Shown here: positions 6,849 through 11,283 of the stretch, one piece after another | Layout: each line of letters starts with the position of its first letter | How positions within the stretch are numbered: the stretch's first letter is position 1 | DNA from: Faucicola sp032089155 | GTDB taxonomy: Bacteria; Pseudomonadota; Gammaproteobacteria; Pseudomonadales; Moraxellaceae | Reading direction: 5' to 3' | NCBI GenBank assembly: GCA_032089155.1 | Contig: DAMDEV010000082.1 | Coordinates: 1 to 11,283 of the forward strand | Length of the DNA: 11,283 nucleotides | The notes under the pieces: generated by a model | What the model was told of the DNA's origin: nothing | Databases searched by the model: none | Seen by the model: only the letters and a program-made list of their open reading frames with translations | Position numbers and translations under genes: made by a program

Positions 6849-7669
6849 ATTAATTCACCCAACCAAGTCAATGCCACATCCTTTTTTACTTTACGCGCAA
6901 ACCAATAGCCATCAAATTTCGCCCGCTCAAGCTTTAATAAATCCAAATAAATCGGACTATTACCATTATTTACATTTTTATCAAAAATAATCTGTCGGCG
7001 ATTATCATTGCTTAGGCGAATTTGATTAGTTAATTTTTCAGCAATTAGGGTTTGAAAAAAATGCTCATCGGGCACCAGTTTTTGACGGAAAAAATCACTA
7101 TACTCATCGGTAAAAGGCACAATTTTTTCCCAGTCTGCACGCGTCACTGAAAACCATTGTGAGCCAAAATAAATGGGCGAATGATAAGTTTTTATTTTTG
7201 CCACGCCTTGTTGCAGTTTGGTGATGATTTTGCCTGTCAATTGCCGTTGCCAGTCGCTGTCGGCATGGGGACTGTCCATAATAAAGCGATACGCATACTG
7301 TGGCGCCATCTCACAGGTCATCATCGCCTGAAAATCAAACCGCTGTTGCCACTGTTTTTCTATCACTTCAAATGGTTGTAACACCACATCTTCACCGCTT
7401 AACAGGTGAAAATAAGCATTGTCCTCATTGGCAAACGCTGTTTCAAATAATTTTAATGTTGCTTCAATTTGGCTAAACCCGCCCCAACGTACCGATACCC
7501 TGTCGCTGAGCAAAACGACATTGGCTAGCTGTGCAGTCTCAGCGTCAGGAAAATAATCGGATTTTGCATCCATATGCACATAAAAATTGACGCTCGGCTG
7601 AATTTTCGCCAGCTTAATAAAATAACTGATGTCTTGGTGGGCTTGGATAAGTAAGGCGTGTTTTTTCAT
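6845..7669 (-). CDS. GT14-type glycosyltransferase (core-2/I-branching beta-1,6-N-acetylglucosaminyltransferase-like)
   Basis: A 274-residue bacterial member of the Branch/GT14 family. The sequence has the typical opening MKKHALLIQAHQD, then FYVHMDAKSD (29-38), VSVRWGGFSQIEATL (58-72), YFHLLSGEDVVLQP (86-99), GSQWFSVTRADW (169-180) and VPDEHFFQTLIAEKL (199-213). The Glu of PDEHF aligns with the catalytic base of the eukaryotic enzymes. Family members use UDP-GlcNAc or UDP-Xyl, and the donor used by bacterial relatives is mostly untested. I moved the start to 7669 instead of the upstream in-frame ATG at 7690. AAAGGG lies 7-8 nt before 7669, the protein then begins at the family's normal N-terminus, and the upstream start would overlap the previous gene by 17 nt. 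With this start the gap to the GT52 gene is 4 nt. It overlaps the GT2 gene by 4 nt. Confidence 0.88.
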   Translation of the reverse strand: MKKHALLIQAHQDISYFIKLAKIQPSVNFYVHMDAKSDYFPDAETAQLANVVLLSDRVSVRWGGFSQIEATLKLFETAFANEDNAYFHLLSGEDVVLQPFEVIEKQWQQRFDFQAMMTCEMAPQYAYRFIMDSPHADSDWQRQLTGKIITKLQQGVAKIKTYHSPIYFGSQWFSVTRADWEKIVPFTDEYSDFFRQKLVPDEHFFQTLIAEKLTNQIRLSNDNRRQIIFDKNVNNGNSPIYLDLLKLERAKFDGYWFARKVKKDVALTWLGELI

Positions 7670-7673
7670 ATGA

Positions 7674-8675
7674 TTACCCTTTGAACCCATCTAGATTACC
7701 TGCGTCATCTAAATTAATCAGAGTAAAACCACGACTGGCAAGAAACTCATAAGCATCAGGGAATTTATCCCACAGCGCTTGGGTATACACCATGAAGACT
7801 TGGGTACGGGGAAATTCTTTGAGCGAAAACACGGCAGTGCTGATAAAGGTATAAATTTCAAAGCGTTGCTGGGGGTTTTGTTGCAATGCCTCGCTTAGAT
7901 AATCTTCAATGATTTTATCGCTATCAATCACCGGCAAAAGATGGCTAAAATCCAAGTTTTCTCGCGGGTGTGGACAAAATGCGTCAAGGTGAAATGCCTT
8001 GACCATTGTTTCTACAATATCAGCATAAGCCTTGTCACCGATAAAATTGTTGAGTGCTTGCCCTAATAACAGCCGTTTTACCGGCAAATTTTCATCAGGC
8101 TGATTGTCTGCTTTATCAAACAAATAAACAGGCTCGGTAGCGTCTATGATATTTTTTTCATGGGGAAAAATGGTGAAATGTTTTTTGGAGATAGCCAAAA
8201 TACTAGGGATGCTGGGATAAGTAATGCCCACGGCGTGTTTAAACAGTTGTAGTGGCAAGGATTTTGGTAACGGTTGAAAATAGCTAGAATTGGGGAAAAT
8301 ATTAGCGGTGCCGTCATCAAAGGTATACAGCTGCTGGAATTTTACTTTAGAAATAACATATTGCAAAAACAACACGTCAATACTAGCAAGATAGACGTTT
8401 TCGATAGGTTTTTGCCAAATATCAAACGTGTTAAGTGTGGTTTTGATGTGGTTTAGGGTGGCAAAACGCTCGCCCCAGGTTTTATTGTTCATTTCGATAA
8501 AGGCAGATTTTTCGCAGACCTGCTCAAGTTGGTCAAAATAATAGCGATGTTTGGGCTCGCTTTTTGAATGGACGCCATACGGCAAATAAAGCCCAATAAA
8601 GGGGGTACTGTGTTGCTTAATAATTTGCTTGGCAATCAACACTTGCAAGGGGGTGATACAAATAATGAGATTCAT
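7674..8675 (-). CDS. GT52-family glycosyltransferase; candidate pseudaminyl- or sialyltransferase
   Basis: A 333-residue protein of the Glyco_transf_52 type (Lst/LsgB-like lipooligosaccharide sialyltransferases of Neisseria and Pasteurellaceae). The N-terminus MNLIICITPLQVLIAKQII is the family hallmark. FDDGTANIF (119-127) matches the conserved acidic D/E-D/E-G motif that carries the catalytic acid/base, HPRE (236-239) matches the HP motif that contacts the CMP part of the donor, and STAVFSL (279-285) matches the S/T motif near the C-terminus. The known members use CMP-sialic acid and terminate a glycan. The neighbouring genes make pseudaminic acid, so CMP-pseudaminic acid is a reasonable alternative donor here. 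That assignment is inference from context. Its ATG overlaps the flippase stop by 4 nt (8672-8675). The protein has no clear membrane helix and should act at the cytoplasmic face. Confidence 0.82.
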   Translation of the reverse strand: MNLIICITPLQVLIAKQIIKQHSTPFIGLYLPYGVHSKSEPKHRYYFDQLEQVCEKSAFIEMNNKTWGERFATLNHIKTTLNTFDIWQKPIENVYLASIDVLFLQYVISKVKFQQLYTFDDGTANIFPNSSYFQPLPKSLPLQLFKHAVGITYPSIPSILAISKKHFTIFPHEKNIIDATEPVYLFDKADNQPDENLPVKRLLLGQALNNFIGDKAYADIVETMVKAFHLDAFCPHPRENLDFSHLLPVIDSDKIIEDYLSEALQQNPQQRFEIYTFISTAVFSLKEFPRTQVFMVYTQALWDKFPDAYEFLASRGFTLINLDDAGNLDGFKG

Positions 8676-9928
8676 GGCGTTTTTTTGACCTTTTCCACCT
8701 GCAGCGTATAATAATATAACAACGGCAAAATCACCACGCCACTAATAAGAGTCGCATACGGCACCACCGCCAGTGATACGCCACTTAACAGCCACAAGGC
8801 AACCAAATACACCACCGTTGAGATGACTGAACACAGTGAGATTTGCGCGCTTTTGGCATGATAAAACAAAAAATTCACCAATAATAAATACGGAATTATC
8901 AGCGAAAACGCCAGTACAAACATCACCACATAATACTGGCTTTGGGCAAAATCTGCCCCCAATAGCCACGCCATCAATGACGATGGCATCGCCCAAGCCA
9001 TGGCAGTCAACATAACAGGCACCATCAAACTCAGCCAAAACAGTCGATGCAATTGCATCAATGTCATGCGCTGCGATTTTAGCCGTTCATATAAGTGAGG
9101 CACCAGCGCAGAATTGACCGCCATAATAACAATGGTCAAGCTACTAGCGACTTGCACCCCTGCCGAGTATACGCCTAGCTCATGACTGCTAAACCGCTGG
9201 TGAATTAACACTCGGTCAAGTTGCCCTTTGATGGTATAGCTTAACCCATGTAACAGCAGCGGCAAGCCTAGCGTTAAAATATAGCCAAGTCCCAGTTTGA
9301 GCCGTTTTGGGGTAAAGCGAAATTTGATAGCAAATTGGTATTTTGCCCACGCCAACGCTGCCACAAAAGTAACCCCATGCGCCAAGATAATCGCGATAAG
9401 ACGTTGGGCAACTTTATCCGTGGTATCGCCAGCAAAAAACTGAAAAATCAGCACCGTCCATAGTAAATTTCCCAAGGCTAAGCCCAATTGGATGGTCAGA
9501 TAGCTAAACGGGCGTTTTTGGCATTGCCGCAGTGCCAGTTGGTTTTGAATCAAGGTTTGCAAAAAGGCGGTAAAAAAGCAGTAAAATAACAATTCGCTAT
9601 GTAACAGCCAACTAATCGCTGTGCCAATCAGCAGCACACCCACGCTATATAGTCCGCCTGCCAATAAAATATTGCCCAGCCCATGCCTGCCATACACATA
9701 AAAATACCGGGTTAAAGCGCCATTTTGCGACAGACTCATGACGATTACAATAAATGCCGTGAGCGATAAATAATAGGACAAATCACCAAAGCCCGTCGTT
9801 CCCAATACCCGTGTCAAATAGGGCAATAGCAAAAACGGCACAGCTTTGGCGGTCATCTCGCCCACCACATAAATCAGGCTGTCTTTAAGCAAAGCAGATT
9901 TTGTTAAACGTTTGATTTTATTTAACAT
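8672..9928 (-). CDS. wzx: Polysaccharide flippase, Wzx/PST family (MVF superfamily)
   Basis: A 418-residue integral membrane protein with about 12 hydrophobic helices over its whole length, the size and plan of Wzx O-antigen/capsule unit flippases. The start KDSLIYVVGEMTAKAVPFLLLPYLTRVLGTTGFGDLSYY is the conserved first-helix region of the family (LPYLTRVLG..G.G). Basic segments such as FRFTPKRLKLGLGYILTLGLP mark the loop between the two six-helix halves, followed by DRVLIHQRFSSHELGVYSAG, the conserved motif of helix 7-8. It would move an undecaprenyl-diphosphate-linked oligosaccharide from the cytoplasmic to the periplasmic face. Its ATG shares one base with the pseI stop (TAATG), which points to translational coupling; AAAAGG is only 2 nt upstream, closer than normal. 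No Wzy polymerase is visible in the window, so whether the glycan is polymerised cannot be judged. Confidence 0.88.
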   Translation of the reverse strand: MLNKIKRLTKSALLKDSLIYVVGEMTAKAVPFLLLPYLTRVLGTTGFGDLSYYLSLTAFIVIVMSLSQNGALTRYFYVYGRHGLGNILLAGGLYSVGVLLIGTAISWLLHSELLFYCFFTAFLQTLIQNQLALRQCQKRPFSYLTIQLGLALGNLLWTVLIFQFFAGDTTDKVAQRLIAIILAHGVTFVAALAWAKYQFAIKFRFTPKRLKLGLGYILTLGLPLLLHGLSYTIKGQLDRVLIHQRFSSHELGVYSAGVQVASSLTIVIMAVNSALVPHLYERLKSQRMTLMQLHRLFWLSLMVPVMLTAMAWAMPSSLMAWLLGADFAQSQYYVVMFVLAFSLIIPYLLLVNFLFYHAKSAQISLCSVISTVVYLVALWLLSGVSLAVVPYATLISGVVILPLLYYYTLQVEKVKKTP

Positions 9929-10980
9929 TACCTTTTAAGGACATCCCACGAGGTAGCGGTATTAGCTTGGATATCCGTTAGCACTTTTTTGCCCATTAAT
10001 TCATCATAAAACTTCGGGGCAAGCCCAAAGCCAGGGCGAACGCTACGGATACAGCTTTCATCAATCACATCCCCTGCCGTCATGTCTTTGACAAAATACA
10101 GTGAACGGCGAAATTGCACATTCCCGATTTCGCTTGATTTTCGCCCATAATCGACTTTTCCCAGCGCTTGCCAAGCGGTTTTGCTGTCACGGCAGAGCGC
10201 GGTGAGTTCGTCTTTTTCCAGTGAAAAACTGTCATCCGCCCCGCCGCCATTGCGGTCTAGGGTGACATGTTTTTCAATAATACACGCCCCCAATGCCACG
10301 CTTGTCACGGCGGTGGTGTTGTCAAGCGTATGGTCGGATAAGCCAATCGGCACGCCAAAACGGCGCTGCATATCGACAATGGTACGCAGGTTATAGTCTT
10401 GCGCGGGGGCAGGGTAACCACTTACGCAGTGCAATAACGCAAGCTGTTTGCAGCCGCCATCACGAGCGGCGGCAATCGCCTCGGCAATTTCGGCTTGGTC
10501 TGCCATCCCTGTGGAGATAATCATTGGCTTGCCGGTACTTGCCACATATTTGATAAGCGGTAAATCAATGGCTTCAAACGAGGCGATTTTGTACGCTGGC
10601 GCGTTCAAATCCTCGAGTAAATCCACCGCAGTCAAGTCAAACGGTGAGCTAAACATGGTGACACCGACTTTGTGAGCGTACTCAAACAATGGTTTATGCC
10701 AGTCCCACGGCGTGTAAGCTTCTTGGTACAAGTCATACAAGGTACGTCCGTCCCACAATCCCCCATGAATTTGGAAGTCGGTGGCGGTGCTGTTGAGGGT
10801 GATGGTATCTGCGGTGTAGGTTTGCATTTTGACCGCATCAGCACCGCACGCTTTTGCCATGTCAATGATACGGTAAGCGTTATTGATATCACCATTGTGG
10901 TTGGCGGACATTTCGGCGATGATGTATGGCGCATGGTCAATGCCGATTGGACGGTTGTTAATGCTAAAATTTTGATTCAT
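9928..10980 (-). CDS. pseI: Pseudaminic acid synthase PseI
   Basis: A 350-residue cytoplasmic enzyme that condenses 2,4-diacetamido-2,4,6-trideoxy-L-altrose with phosphoenolpyruvate to give pseudaminic acid. The NeuB-type TIM barrel covers about residues 18-276: IIAEMSANHNGD (20-31), KMQTYTADT (51-59), ISTGM (155-159), GLSDHT with His217 and IEKHVTLDR with His238, the two His expected as metal ligands. The SAF (antifreeze-like) domain is about 290-348, with SVRPGFGLAP carrying the Arg that completes the active site of the partner subunit. IHGGLWDGRTLYDLYQEAYTPWDWH (71-95) is the segment that in my recollection separates PseI from NeuB and LegI, so I favour pseudaminic over sialic or legionaminic acid. 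Length is normal for PseI. The start lies 10 nt after the pseH stop with only a weak ribosome site, as expected inside an operon. Confidence 0.92.
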   Translation of the reverse strand: MNQNFSINNRPIGIDHAPYIIAEMSANHNGDINNAYRIIDMAKACGADAVKMQTYTADTITLNSTATDFQIHGGLWDGRTLYDLYQEAYTPWDWHKPLFEYAHKVGVTMFSSPFDLTAVDLLEDLNAPAYKIASFEAIDLPLIKYVASTGKPMIISTGMADQAEIAEAIAAARDGGCKQLALLHCVSGYPAPAQDYNLRTIVDMQRRFGVPIGLSDHTLDNTTAVTSVALGACIIEKHVTLDRNGGGADDSFSLEKDELTALCRDSKTAWQALGKVDYGRKSSEIGNVQFRRSLYFVKDMTAGDVIDESCIRSVRPGFGLAPKFYDELMGKKVLTDIQANTATSWDVLKR

Positions 10981-10990
10981 AAAAACACCA

Positions 10991-11283
10991 TTAAAATAAA
11001 AAATCTTGCGATTTTAATTCAAATTCAACCACATCATACACTTTGTCACCCACACCAAAATGCTGTTTTAACACGCCTGTTTCGCTAAATCCCAATTTAC
11101 GATGTAACGCCAATGACGCGGTATTATATGCCAGCACTTGCGCGGTGATTTTGCCAATGTCGGTGGCGTTGAAAATCTGTGCTATCGCCAAAACCCCCAA
11201 CGCAAAGCCAAGCCCTTGCCCTTTTGGGCTATTAGGGGATAAATAAAACCCCCAACTGGCAGTTTTTTTATTCGGGCTTGACG
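10991..11283 (-). CDS. pseH: UDP-4-amino-4,6-dideoxy-N-acetyl-beta-L-altrosamine N-acetyltransferase PseH (C-terminal part)
   Basis: The C-terminal 96 residues of a gene cut by the right edge; the frame is open up to base 11281. It is a GNAT acetyltransferase. SPNSPKGQGLGFALGVLAIA holds the Q/RxxGxG/A acetyl-CoA pyrophosphate loop, here with KGQGLG, preceded by the aromatic strand ASWGFYLS. AQVLAYNTASLALHRKLGFSETGVLKQH is the C-terminal GNAT signature with the Asn-x-Ala-Ser helix and the HRKLGF turn, and VYDVVEFEL is the last strand. This pattern, with WGFYL, the YNTAS..LH..LGF block and the final YDVV strand, fits PseH, which acetylates the 4-amino group with acetyl-CoA in step three of pseudaminic acid synthesis. 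The pseI gene 10 bp downstream strongly supports it. A generic RimJ/RimL-type GNAT is the alternative. Confidence 0.83.
   Translation of the reverse strand, partial: SSPNKKTASWGFYLSPNSPKGQGLGFALGVLAIAQIFNATDIGKITAQVLAYNTASLALHRKLGFSETGVLKQHFGVGDKVYDVVEFELKSQDFLF

Noticed and set aside
9928..10980. Reading the synthase as NeuB (sialic acid) or LegI
   Set aside because: The GGLWDGRTLYDLYQEAYTPW segment and the PseH-like neighbour fit PseI better.
10632..11088. Overlapping open frames of about 100 and 138 codons within and beside pseI
   Set aside because: Shadows of pseI and pseH, which have strong family motifs; their products show no family pattern.

Overview
The window is ordinary chromosomal DNA from a gammaproteobacterium, most likely a member of the Moraxellaceae (Moraxella, Psychrobacter or a relative). 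I base this on the yciB-yciI pair, a full-length bifunctional MnmC, moderate AT-richness and the general look of the proteins. The family-level placement is inference, because no rRNA or other marker gene is present. I see no tRNA, rRNA, CRISPR array, insertion sequence, integrase or phage gene.

Left part, plus strand (1-2444): the 3' end of yciB (inner-membrane septation/envelope protein), yciI (small YCII-domain protein), a short secreted or anchored protein with a coiled coil and a C-terminal membrane helix that resembles the tail of YgiM without its SH3 domain, and a HI0933/TIGR03862-type FAD flavoprotein. Facing it on the minus strand (2469-3818) is an APC-family amino-acid permease split by an in-frame amber codon at 2685-2687, so I call it a probable pseudogene. 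A 146-bp divergent intergenic region follows, and then mnmC (3965-6037, plus), the bifunctional enzyme that completes the mnm5s2U34 wobble modification of tRNA.

Right part, minus strand (6039-11283, reading right to left): a tightly packed surface-glycan operon. In transcription order it holds the 3' end of pseH (N-acetyltransferase), pseI (pseudaminic acid synthase), a Wzx-type flippase, a GT52-family glycosyltransferase, a GT14-type (core-2/I-branching-like) glycosyltransferase and a GT2 glycosyltransferase. Most junctions are 1-4 nt overlaps or gaps of a few bases. PseH and PseI act in making pseudaminic acid, the GTs would assemble a repeat unit or terminal decoration, and Wzx would flip the lipid-linked glycan across the inner membrane. 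The other pse genes (pseB, pseC, pseF, pseG), a polymerase and the operon promoter are not in view and would be expected beyond the right edge.

The most useful points are these: the pseudaminic acid context suggests the GT52 enzyme may transfer pseudaminic acid rather than sialic acid; the permease is interrupted by a single stop codon; a YgiM-tail-like protein lacks its usual domain; and the glycan operon ends one base from mnmC. I did not find an undescribed defence or mobile system.
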